From Ichthyosporea sp. XGB-2017a (taxonomy: Eukaryota > Opisthokonta > Ichthyosporea), in assembly GCA_002811675.1 (NCBI GenBank), contig PDIM01000103.1, positions 94,728 to 121,048 on the forward strand: a DNA stretch of 26,321 bases, written 5' to 3'. Below the pieces are notes generated by a model. The model searched no databases and had not been told where the DNA came from. It saw only the letters and a program-made list of their open reading frames with translations. The translations under genes and the position numbers were made by a program. How positions within the stretch are numbered: position 1 is the stretch's first letter; each line of letters opens with the position of its first letter. Shown piece after piece: positions 9,151 through 17,945 of this stretch.

Positions 9151-10136
9151 TATATTATATATATATATATAAACAATTATAAAATAAATCCCAGGAATCA
9201 GTCCAAAAAGAAAATCTATAATCAATTCTAAAATTGTGCCTTTCCCTTTTTTTCTACTTTAAAGATGGCCTTAATAAGTTCTCTTCTTGGGATATCTCCA
9301 GCTGGACCCCATCTTTTTCTCTTTGCTAACTGCTATTTTTACACGTATTTCCCTTTCATGCACTCTAGGACGATACCAGTCCGTTCCGTTTGTTTGTCCC
9401 TTCGTTCCCAGGTCCCTTTCTGTAATTGGCCCGTTTTGATGCAAGTAATTATTATAATGGAACTCTTCTTCACTATAAATATCAAAAATATGGCCTCATT
9501 TGCTGAGAATTTGGATGATCTGGTTATAAAGCGGTAAATTGATGTGGCACTTTGGAATAGCTCGAGGGTTAAGCAAAGGAGAGGAAATAAGTGAAAGGTT
9601 TATGGTTGTCTATGCTCAGTCTTGGGATCACTACATGTTACGTTGCCTGTTGCCATGGGAAAACTTGCGGATTACTTTTGCGATTGCATGCTACGATGGG
9701 TTTTACTTTTTAGGGTCAAGAAATACAGGATACGATGGGACTCCAATCTCAAATACCCGACTCTTTTTTGCCAAAATTGCTTTGACAGGTACTACATAGT
9801 AAAGGTCTTTCACAAACAATCAAAACCTCCACCCCGCCAGTTTCCACTTATAATCAACCATAATTTGTAATAACAATATTGGAACTGAGACTTCTATATT
9901 GGAGTATTCATGAGAAATTAAGCTTGAATTTCGAGATATGCAGATGTCTTTGCTGCAATTAGTATCCTCACTATAAGCCACTGTACTTTGGCTGTTTTCG
10001 TTGATTGATTAGTGGTCATGTCAGTGAATTATAAAAGAGAAGAAGTGCTTTCATAACACTGTGTCCTTTACCTTTTCTTGCTCTTGTTTTTAGAAATTTA
10101 GATTTAAATGATTTGAAATCTTGTAAAGGAATCAAG
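9151..10136. other. Spacer with no supported gene
   Basis: The sequence starts with an (AT)n run (9151-9172) just upstream of the secreted-protein gene. ATG-initiated frames of about 90 codons on + near 9265 and 85 codons near 9542 show no recognisable domain, compositional bias or signal peptide, so I do not call them. The last ~60 bases are T-rich and lead into the ATG at 10137. Confidence 0.5.
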
Positions 10137-11609
10137 ATGGAAAGTGAAAACAGCACTTTTAATCCAAAGACTACATCTTCTAGAACGAAGATTATTGTAA
10201 TAAGCATAGCTGTGCTTGTTGTCGTTGGTTTGGGTCTTGGGCTTGGCCTCTATTACGGCCTTGATTCGGGATCTTCAGGCAGTGACAATGTAGCCTCTTC
10301 TACCGCCACCATACAGCCGACATCGGATATAATTACATCTTCTGATAATCCTACCTCTTCAAGTGAAGTACCATCATCTAGCTCTGTTATAACTACCACT
10401 GCCGCAACTAGCTCTGTTGTAACTAGCTCTGTTGTAACTAGCTCTGTTGTAACTACCACTGCTGTAACTACTACTGTTGTTACTACAACCGCAGAGCCAA
10501 CCACCGCCACCACTTCATCTTCCACGCCCACTTCACCTTCCACGCCTACTGCAACTTCTTCAACTACTGCAACCTCTACAGGAGGATCTACTAAAATTCC
10601 AGTTTGTCAACCAGGAGAAAAAGTAGTCTCCAGCTCAGGGGATGGAAATGGGCATCTGTCTTGTGAAAGCGGTGAATACGCCACCGGTGTTCCTGGAACT
10701 CAAAGCTACGAAGGGCACACGTCCTCTTCGTTGGCTAACCAGTGCATGGCAAGAGTGGACGTTCCTGTAGAAGTTTTGGAGGTTGCTTATAAATGGGCCA
10801 TTCCTTATTATAAGGACAATGGCATGGCAAACTGGAGTCACGACTATACAGAACGCACTGGAAGAGACACTCGTGGCAATGCGTACACCAAATCATTTGT
10901 CTTAACTGAATGCAATTTGACTGGTCATGTTCTCTATGACTCTAATGATGAACCATACTGGCAGCAAGATCCTTCCTATCCAAATATTGCTACCACACTC
11001 TCGGATGCCAGTATGAAGGTCGGCCCGGAAGTATGGCCTGAAATGAGCTATGTTGATGTCGCTGATGACAGTGACATCTGCAACGGAGAAAAATGCTGTA
11101 TTTCCAGCGACCATGTGCAGTCCCCAGCTACAACTTTTGGAGGGTGGGCCTCTTTTTCCAAATCGCTCCACTACTTATGCCAGCCCGTCTACAAAGTCGG
11201 TGAAGAAGATTCTACCGTCTGTGATAACGCGGTCGGATTTGGGGGAGAGAATCTCATCAACTGCGGATATTACCAAATTGAAAACAAGGGCACGTCCTTT
11301 GAAACGTCCTGTAGCTGCCTTTACTACAACTCAACCCAAGATGAGGTCGACACCTATGGGGGTGTTGGACTTGATTGTACAGACATCAACCCGGGAGGGA
11401 AATTTTATGAGCAACAGGGTTGGGATTTGTTTAAAAGCTTTAGCTGGGCATTGAACCAATACTACAAGAAGACTGGTCTTTGTGGAGGAGTTGGGAACGT
11501 CCAATACCAACAACTTTGCAACCCCAAAAACGGCGCCTGCAACATTCCTTACCAACCAGGTGTACAGCTGAGTTACGAAAATTCCTGGACTCCTGGTGGC
11601 AGATGGTAA
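10137..11609 (+). CDS. Type II membrane protein with Ser/Thr-rich stalk and 16-Cys ectodomain
   Basis: The open frame begins at a TTG at 10113, but the first ATG is at 10137, giving 490 residues. Residues 1-18 are a short cytosolic tail with Arg and Lys next to the membrane. Residues 19-42 (IIVISIAVLVVVGLGLGLGL) form one transmembrane helix, so the topology is probably N-in/C-out. Residues ~44-153 are an almost pure Ser/Thr/Val/Pro mucin-like linker, including a 15-bp tandem repeat. Residues ~155-490 form a compact ectodomain with 16 Cys and three N-glycosylation sequons (NWS, NLT, NST), rich in Tyr, Trp and Gly. The layout is that of a cell-surface receptor, adhesin or membrane-tethered enzyme. 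I do not recognise the ectodomain family and assign no activity. The frame is uninterrupted and ends at TAA. Confidence 0.85.
   Translation: MESENSTFNPKTTSSRTKIIVISIAVLVVVGLGLGLGLYYGLDSGSSGSDNVASSTATIQPTSDIITSSDNPTSSSEVPSSSSVITTTAATSSVVTSSVVTSSVVTTTAVTTTVVTTTAEPTTATTSSSTPTSPSTPTATSSTTATSTGGSTKIPVCQPGEKVVSSSGDGNGHLSCESGEYATGVPGTQSYEGHTSSSLANQCMARVDVPVEVLEVAYKWAIPYYKDNGMANWSHDYTERTGRDTRGNAYTKSFVLTECNLTGHVLYDSNDEPYWQQDPSYPNIATTLSDASMKVGPEVWPEMSYVDVADDSDICNGEKCCISSDHVQSPATTFGGWASFSKSLHYLCQPVYKVGEEDSTVCDNAVGFGGENLINCGYYQIENKGTSFETSCSCLYYNSTQDEVDTYGGVGLDCTDINPGGKFYEQQGWDLFKSFSWALNQYYKKTGLCGGVGNVQYQQLCNPKNGACNIPYQPGVQLSYENSWTPGGRW
10406..10480 (+). repeat. 15-bp tandem repeat inside stalk coding region
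   Basis: The unit AACTAGCTCTGTTGT occurs three times identically from 10406 to 10450, followed by two degenerate copies to 10480. Each unit adds one TSSVV-type pentapeptide, so copy-number change alters stalk length without breaking the frame. Confidence 0.95.
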
Positions 11610-12005
11610 AGTTCTTCCACCTGACCAGCCTTCCATCTCTCTCTCTCTATTTATCGACTTGTTATCTATCTACTATCCATTATTTAATTTACATAACAAA
11701 TAAACTTCATTCACAGCGGATATATGAGTTTTTACAGGAAAACTTAGAAAGGGCTATTTTTAGATTCGCGCCAAAAAAAAACAAACTTTTTTTTTTTTGA
11801 AAGAAAGGAAAAATATTTTTGTTTTATTTATATATTATTTTTGTTTTATTTATCTCTTTTGACTTTTTATTTTTCCATTTCAATAGCTTTTTTTTTATAT
11901 ATATTTTCCTTTATCACGTTTTTCTTTTTCTTTGTCTTTTGTTGGTCTTTGGAGTTGATTTTGATTTCATGTTAAATGTGTTAGAGAAAAAAAAGGAAAA
12001 GCAAG
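11610..12005. other. T-rich spacer between two + strand genes
   Basis: A (CT)n tract lies at ~11636-11648 and AACAAATAAACTTC at 11695-11708 contains a possible poly(A) signal (AATAAA). Long T-rich tracts span 11785-11960. No coding signal was seen. This should hold the 3' end of the stalk protein mRNA and the promoter of the next gene. Confidence 0.6.
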
Positions 12006-13744
12006 ATGGGTTTTAGTGGAATTGCAGGGACGGTGATGGGCCGCTTGAAGGGGAACAAAGCGTCCACGCCAGCCACAAAGGGGCACCCTCCTGAGTATTA
12101 TGGAGGGGCGTTGTATGATCCTGGCTGTGTCCTCAAAGTGAGTGCGTATAAGGATGACCCGAAGGTTTTCGCTGTGAATCTGGCCAAACAGTTTGATGTC
12201 CCAAAGAATCTGAAAAAGTTTATTGAAAAGTGTCACCAGGCTCAGCATGATGCGAAAGAGAAGACGACTACACAAACAAAAATCACATTGGTAATCGTCA
12301 AGCAAATCGCAATTCAAAAATTATCAGCTCAATCTCGAACAAAGCAGTTTCTTAAGTGTGTAGGTGAAAAAATATTTGATGAGATGTTGATTGCTTCTCT
12401 TTATTATTTCATGGACTTTTTTGCTGTGCGCAAGTTGGAAGAGAAGATTAAAGAGGAAGAGAGTGATTCGAATGCTTTGAAGTCCCCAGAGGAGCTGAAT
12501 AAGAAGATAAGAAGGTTGAGAGAACTTAAGAAAATGTTTGCTAAGAGACATAGGCAATTTGGAGAGTGCTACTCTCGATTACTTTTGGATATTGCCGAAA
12601 AATATTCACGTAACGACAAGACATTCTTCGAGGTAAGGGAACTATTATTCGTTATTGTTTTTTCCCTTCCATTGGTCAATATTAACGCTTTTCTGGATTT
12701 ACTTTTGCTTTTCACATCAAGGCTGTATATCTTTTGGTCAGTTATGTGGTTTGGATTTCATTTGGACGGAAACATTGGACGATATTAACCAATGAAATAT
12801 CTCGACTTTTCAGGAGTGAAATTTTTATGGCGTACGGCTACCGGTATGATAATCCGGAAAGGTTTATGAATGTACGACAGGATGGGGGGAATTCATCAAA
12901 GGAGCCCACACAAGAGCAGACGGCGGTACGAACAGGGGCAGACGCTTCGTATGTTGAGAATCCAGAAAATCCCTCTCCAGTGGAACCAGATGAAGCGACC
13001 CTGTCAGCAGAGAAAGAGGCAGAGTCAACAGAAAACCTGACAGAGCCAACCGAGCCGGCAGAAGGTGAAATTGAGGGTATGGGTGCTGCCACAGCAACGG
13101 AAAAAAAAGAAGAGCCATCGCTCCTCACTACTGAACAAGGGGTGATACCTGAGCAGGAGCAGGCTGTTGGAAACGGCAAAGATAAACCTACTCCAGAACC
13201 AACTGGCGCAAGTGAAGGACCTCATTTAGACCCAGGTATTCATATCCGTCGTCCATCTATCCATAAGGCACTTAAGACCCGCTCTCCGCTTATAAGGGGA
13301 TTATTTCCTACTCCAAGCGAGACAGCTGCTTGCACGCCAAGCATATATGGATCTCGCAGCCGGACGAACACACCACAAGAGAAGGAAAGTATTCAGCTGA
13401 TTAGGCGCTTAAGTAAGGGCAACATGGCATGTTGCGACGTGCTGGTAGAGAATCAATTTTTGATGAATACTGTGGCGTCTTGGCTGGAAAGAATCGAAGG
13501 CATCGGGGAGAGGGATATCGAATTTTTGACAGAGAAGGAAATACATTCTGCAAAGCCAGGGAGAAGCAAGAGACCAAGTACTTCCTCTACCTACAAAGAA
13601 TTTACAGAAATTAGGAAAAATAGATCTAGGGCAACATCAGCAGGATCTATGAATAGTACACGAGCACCAACCAGCACTTCGGAAGAGCCTTTATCCGTGC
13701 AAAAATTGAATGTTTTGCCCCCGACAGAAGTGAAGCAGCAATAA
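12006..13744 (+). CDS. PPP1R36-like: PPP1R36-like protein (PP1 regulatory subunit 36 family), two exons
   Basis: Joining exon 1 (12006-12632) to exon 2 (12722-13744) across a phase-0 GT-AG intron gives 549 residues. The junction restores an unbroken block reading KTFFE|AVYLLVSYVVW, then ISFGRKHW and ISRLFRSEIF. As I recall the family, this matches the PPP1R36 C-terminal signature (a FFExxY...YVxWxxFRRKH...xEixRLFRSxxF pattern). Residues ~95-150 (ITLVIVKQIAIQKL, later IASLYYFMDFF) fit its N-terminal helices. Residues ~250-549 are disordered, rich in Pro/Glu/Ser/Thr, with no clear domain. In mammals PPP1R36 binds protein phosphatase 1 and is testis-expressed; homologues track with ciliated lineages. 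An AATAAA overlaps the stop codon. The family call rests on remembered motifs, not on a search. The gene structure itself is more certain. Confidence 0.68.
12633..12721 (+). other. GT-AG intron, 89 bp, phase 0
   Basis: The donor is GAG|GTAAGG at 12633 and the acceptor CACATCAAG| ends at 12721, with a T-rich stretch upstream. Without splicing, exon 1 runs on into the intron and stops at TAA (12786-12788) while exon 2 is open in another frame. Splicing joins both in frame and reconstitutes one conserved block. A further possible acceptor (TTTTCAG, ending near 12813) would lose that block. Confidence 0.82.
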
Positions 13745-14076
13745 AATTCTGTTTAAAAGAACAAATGGAACACGCATTCTGCTCTATGAATAAGAAGTAA
13801 CATTTTTATTTATTCACTTTTTTTTGTTCTTAGTTTTATGGGTATATCTTGCTGGTAAATTGTTATAAAGTACAAATTCTGATGAAATGAATTGCTGATA
13901 ATTGTATTGATAATTTGATGAATGTAATGAATCTGTATGTTCTTTTGTAAAACTACAATTGTTTTGATGGTGTAGCTTGCTTTTCAGGTGGAATGAACGC
14001 AAAATTAGGTAATATGTACAAATGAGCCGAAGCCTCCAGGAAGCATCAAAAGTGAATGGTCTGCTTTTCCTTTTCC
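13745..14076. other. Intergenic region between convergent genes
   Basis: This is the shared 3' flank of the PPP1R36-like (+) and bHLH (-) genes. It is AT-rich and holds no gene I can support. Confidence 0.6.
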
Positions 14077-15504
14077 TTAAACAGGCGTGGCTTCGGTTTG
14101 TGAAATTTCTTTTGAAGAAATATTTTTTGATGCTGGAAGTGCATCTACTGGAACGTCGGTTTTTGCAGATGGTTTTGCGGAAGCATCTTTCTTGTTGTCG
14201 GTTTTTCTCTTCAAAAGTTCGGCTTCTAAGAATAAATCAAAGATCATTCTTTTGTCTGGCTGGTTTGGCTGTCCACCATCGTTGGCCTCATTGGCATAGA
14301 CTGGGTTAGTTGGTTGACTGCTATCAAGTGGGGTCTCCTTTTCAGGAACTGCTTTGTTACCCAAAGCGGGAGCAGTTTCAATGGGTTGGTGGTTCGAGTA
14401 TTGGTATGTGGTGGAACCATTAGTTCCGTATGCAGCAGCAACACTTGGAGCGGGAACACAGTTAGCCCCTGAGGCAAGGTTGGTTAGCCTTTCTGCAACA
14501 CCAATTTCTTGACTGTACGGGTCGACGACAACTGGTACATCAAGATCATCTGGGTTGGGCAATAGCGTCTTTGCCGTCAATACAGGCTCAAGGCGCAAGT
14601 CCTTTCGAAGCTGGTTGTTTTCAAGCTCAAGATTTAAGAAACGATTCTGAAGTTCAACAACATACTGACCACACGTATGAAGAATCGTCGCTTTGCTAGG
14701 ATTCTCTTCGCGAAATCTACTCTGAGGAACACAGGTCTTCAAATCTTGGAATCCTCTGTTAATTCTCTCTACTCTCCTTTTTTCGTTTGCATTCGCATTT
14801 TGGCGCCTTGTAGTCTCACTATGTGATTGGCAATAATAGTTACAAAGAATGTTAGGCTATTGAACAAACATATTTTTAGAAATACAAATTCGTCCTTTGC
14901 TTGCTTACCTAATAGAGTCGGGGAGAGAGGTGGCGTCACCAGCACCGGAAGCATCGTCAGTGCTCTTCTTTCTGCTTCTTCCTTTTGTGGGGTTAGAGGC
15001 TGTGGAGTATCTTCGACGAGTTGGTTCTTTTGGTTCTTTGTTTAAAGTGGCGGAATTCTTTCTCGGTTTCTTTTCCTGAGGAGGTTTCACATAGGGTGCC
15101 GATTTTGATCGGGCAAGTTTAGCTTTAGTTTTGCCTGCGCGCTTGGATACATGAACTTCTCCCTCTGGTTGCCTACTCCACTCCGAATTAGCAACATGGT
15201 TAGCAATTATTTCTTCGTTTGGTGGGGGTACAAGGACCGGGACTGACTCAGCACTTGAGCCGCCATGAGGTTGAGTTGTCACATTTTCGCTTGAGGGTGC
15301 GTTGACAATTGAGACATTCGACACTGCAGCAGTGCCTTCAGCAATTTTGTCTGTTGTAGTTTTATCCACGACCATATGACTGGTCGTTTGTTGCTGGGCC
15401 TCTGCTTCTTCTTTTTGCTTGGTTTCTTCTTCAGTCTCTGGAGTTTCCGTTTCCGGCTCAGCAATTTCCATCACAGGTTCGTCTTCATCAGAATGTGCCG
15501 ACAT
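14077..15504 (-). CDS. bHLH(-zipper) transcription factor, AP-4 (TFAP4)-like, two exons
   Basis: Exon 1 is 14909-15504 and exon 2 is 14077-14818. Joining them across a 90-bp phase-2 intron gives 445 residues. Exon 1 encodes an acidic then Lys/Arg-rich disordered region. Right after the junction comes a bHLH domain (~residues 203-260): basic region NANANEKRRVERIN, helix 1 GFQDLKTCVP, loop, helix 2 SKATILHTCGQYVVELQ. It runs into a leucine-rich coil (NRFLNLELENNQLRKDL). E and R at the standard E-box contact positions (E9, R12) are present; position 13 is Val, not Arg, as in class A/AP-4-type factors. The NANEKRRVERINRGFQDLK stretch is close to the AP-4 basic/helix-1 block (NSNERRR...IN.GFQSLKT). 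bHLH is near certain; AP-4 orthology is inference. The remaining C-terminus is low complexity. Confidence 0.88.
14819..14908 (-). other. GT-AG intron, 90 bp, phase 2
   Basis: On the minus strand the donor is TTAG|GTAAGC at 14908 and the acceptor AATCACATAG| ends at 14819. Splicing forms a Ser codon from AG+T and continues into ETTRRQNAN, fusing the N-terminal region to the complete basic region. Without it the basic region of the bHLH domain would have no start codon. Confidence 0.88.
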
Positions 15505-15933
15505 TGTTTGTTCTATAGTACAGAGATCAATCTAAAATACAGTTCCTTTTCTTTTTTTTTTCAAAAAGGGAAAAGCTAAAAATACAAGAGCATCAAAAAA
15601 GTGCTCCACAGATAAACTCTACCGGATAGAAATTGCAAGAACAACACTGATTTTCGTTTCTTAAGCAATTGTATCTGACAATTGAATCCCGTAAAACAGA
15701 GCTTAGTTGGGAAAGATTTCTTGATTACGACGCTCCAAAAGACCTAACTTTCGTTGCTACTTAAACTAACAAATCCGAACAAAAAATAGAAATCAAAAAA
15801 GGTAAAGGAAGAAAAAGGATCTAACACAACTTTAGGTGCAAAAAGCTAAAGAGAAAATGTAAAAAGCAAAATAATTGAGAAAAGGAAAATAAAATAGTAC
15901 CAGCAACTTTCAAAAAAAGAAAAAAAAAAATCA

Positions 15934-15990
15934 ATACAAAATGTATGAAAAAGTGAGGAAGTGTCCCCCAATTTTCAGCCCAGCTTGTCC

Positions 15991-16023
<33 letters not shown>

Positions 16024-16260
16024 CGAAAAAATTTAAAGGAAAAAAAAAAAAAATTACAAAAAATAGGTCGAACGTCAAAAAATCGAGGCAAAAAATAAAA
16101 TAAAATAAAGTGAGCACATGCACAAAATCGTTTTCAGTACATTTTGTATGAAAAACAGTTCAAAACAACAAAAAAAAACGCCCACGGATATCTTTAGTTC
16201 CAAAAAGGACCCCTACAACAATTATAAACCCCTCCCCCATGTATTCCATACATTTTGTAT
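15934..16260. repeat. Three copies of a 13-bp dyad, ATACA-AAA/TTT-TGTAT
   Basis: ATACAAAATGTAT occurs at 15934-15946. Its other orientation occurs at 16137-16149 (GTACATTTTGTAT, one mismatch) and 16248-16260 (ATACATTTTGTAT). The last extends to CCATACA-TTT-TGTATGG (16246-16262), a 7-bp-arm inverted repeat. Confidence 0.75.
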
Positions 16261-16288
16261 GGAGAATCCCACCCACACATCCGATCAT

Positions 16289-16313
16289 CGAGATTTAATA
16301 ATTAAATGTCTCG
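16289..16313. other. Imperfect hairpin
   Basis: CGAGA (16289) pairs with TCTCG (16309-16313), and TTTAAT (16294-16299) pairs with ATTAAA (16301-16306) around a single A, with a two-base TG bulge on the 3' side. It gives an 11-bp interrupted stem and stands out in this AT-rich spacer. Confidence 0.65.
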
Positions 16314-16366
16314 ACTATAATAATAATAAATCTATGGCGCAGCTAATTTATTTATTATAATGCAAT

Positions 16367-16378
16367 TCCCTTAAGGGA
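16367..16378. other. Perfect 12-bp palindrome
   Basis: TCCCTTAAGGGA is self-complementary. It lies ~55 bases after the hairpin at 16289 and resembles the TTCCC-GCAA-GGGAA core of the 8.26-kb hairpin. Confidence 0.7.
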
Positions 16379-17049
16379 TTTATTTGTACACTTTATTTGC
16401 TTAATGGATATTTATAATTTAGTCTACAGCTGTGCACAGAATCGAAGCTCATGGCGCTCTTGTGTGACAGATTCCGAGTGATCCTTAAACACTGCTGAGC
16501 ATTCCCGAGTTGTGGAGTGTTGTGTGGTGGTCTGTATTCAAAGATCCCCAGAAATGTGAACATAGATGGTTGTGAGTATGTGAAGATCAAGCAGTGGCTT
16601 TCGTGGAAGTAGAGACTTTGGGCATGCACATGAAATAGTATACTTCTAAATGGGATCTTTTGGCTCCGAAACAGTAAGAATATGTCGTAAAAGCACTTGC
16701 TGGTGTGAACGTAATGATTGTCACACGATTGAAAAAATACTGATAGGGAAAACCGTTATAGCAAAAAAGACTTAGTGTTTAATATTCCTGTATAGAGAAA
16801 CATGATGCTGTCCATTGGGGAAAATGACGAACGTATTCGTTGTCAAGATCTAATAGTTGGTCGTGTCTTTATCGGTACTAGATTACAACATGAACTGATT
16901 AGTGAAAAAAACACAAGCTGTCAAAAGAAAGAGAAACTAAGGGATAACAAAAGCGAGACTTAAGTCCCTACACTCATTCACTCACTTCAGTCCTCGTTCA
17001 GTTTCAGAATCACTTGATGAAACTGCGATGAACATATGCTACTACCCTT

Positions 17050-17788
17050 TCAGCATCCGTCAACAATATATCTATGTGCCTTTGCCATCGATGGGACTCC
17101 CAATTTGTTGTTGATATCATATTCCTTATAAGTCAGAAATTTACAGGATCCATTATACGATGCATAGGAAACTCGATGGTATTTCAAAATGCCAATAAAC
17201 TCTTCGACACGTTTAGCCTCTTTAGCACGGTTGCAAATAGAACAGCAAGGTACACTGCTGTCTGGCGAGTATGGACCCGAGTTGTCTACGGGATCGATAC
17301 CATTGCAGAATTCACGGAGAGCCGAGTACCCGCAGTAGTGGCATGGGGAGGTGAAGATTGTGGTGGCTTGTTCGTCAGTGTGTGTGAAAGGGCGCTGAGC
17401 ACTGCGAGCATTGCGTTTGTAGTGTGACAACCGCCCCTTAGCTGTCTTGTAGTATCGTTGCTGGTGTTTCCGCGCTCGTTGTAGTTTTCTTGGCCTCTTT
17501 GTATGCGAACTTTGTGCAGTGCACGTTGCACGTATGTAAACATGATCTGGAATGACAGGTGATGATGAACAATGGCCGTTTTGGTGTACATCCTCTTCTG
17601 TTTCCGACTCGACATTGTGTGTTTCTGTGGGTGTGGGCCATGGTTTGTAAACGATATGGTAATGGTCAAGAATGCGCAAGCACACGTCTAGACGTTTTGA
17701 CCCTTTCACGCGGTTGGAGCAACAAGGAACACAATTGTTTGGCGAGTAAGAAGCCGAGTTTTCCACACGGTTGACTATTTATTGAATC
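17050..17788 (-). pseudogene. Relic with two degenerate HNH-type (viral/mobile) zinc modules
   Basis: The frame is open from a TAA near 17789 down to 17050, with no ATG until ~10 residues before the stop; the codon at 17766 is GTG. It holds two copies of the module whose family form is C-x2-C ... NGIDRVDN ... NCVPCC-x2-CN-x2-K, seen in HNH-like nucleases of large DNA viruses and mobile elements. Copy 1 starts abruptly at VNRVENSASYSPNNCVPCC and lacks the first zinc pair; its CC-x2-CN has collapsed to CCSNRVK. Copy 2 (residues ~135-200) has SPCHYCG, NGIDPVDN and SSVPCCSICNRAK, so it has lost the Arg of IDR and the Asn before VPCC. A KGRLSHYKRNARSAQRPF block before copy 2 is typical of the family. 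A basic linker joins the copies. It is probably a decayed insert; a spliced gene with an unseen first exon is possible. Confidence 0.68.
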
Positions 17789-17945
17789 CTTTCACGATAT
17801 TCGTATACGATTTCACTTTGTCGACCGGTTTCAATGCTTGCTTTACTTTTTCTACATCTGAGATTTGTGAAAGCTCCATTAGTACTTTGCTATTCTCCGC
17901 AGCATTGACTGCAAGAACAGCGTTTTACGAGGAAAAATGTCACAT

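Larger units (their letters stand above)
15505..17049. other. Long non-coding spacer with A30 run and dyads
   Basis: No supported gene in ~1.5 kb. The part nearest 15504 should hold the bHLH promoter. A run of 30 A spans 15993-16022, amid other A-rich tracts (15780-16110). Several dyad elements lie between 15934 and 16378 (listed separately). The 16393-17049 stretch is of ordinary composition, but frames there are short and lack ATG starts. Confidence 0.6.

Noticed and set aside
9265-9870. Consecutive + strand frames of 82-90 codons
   Set aside because: They lack a signal peptide, domain or composition bias, and overlap each other. Not enough to call a gene.
11050-11454. 134-codon + strand frame
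   Set aside because: It is an alternative frame within the stalk/ectodomain gene, with no independent support.
12838-13225. Minus-strand frames of 66-113 codons, Ser/Phe/Pro-rich
   Set aside because: They are the reverse complement of the Glu/Thr/Pro-rich disordered tail of the PPP1R36-like gene.
16393-16629. 78-codon minus-strand frame
   Set aside because: It starts at GTG rather than ATG and has no recognisable features.
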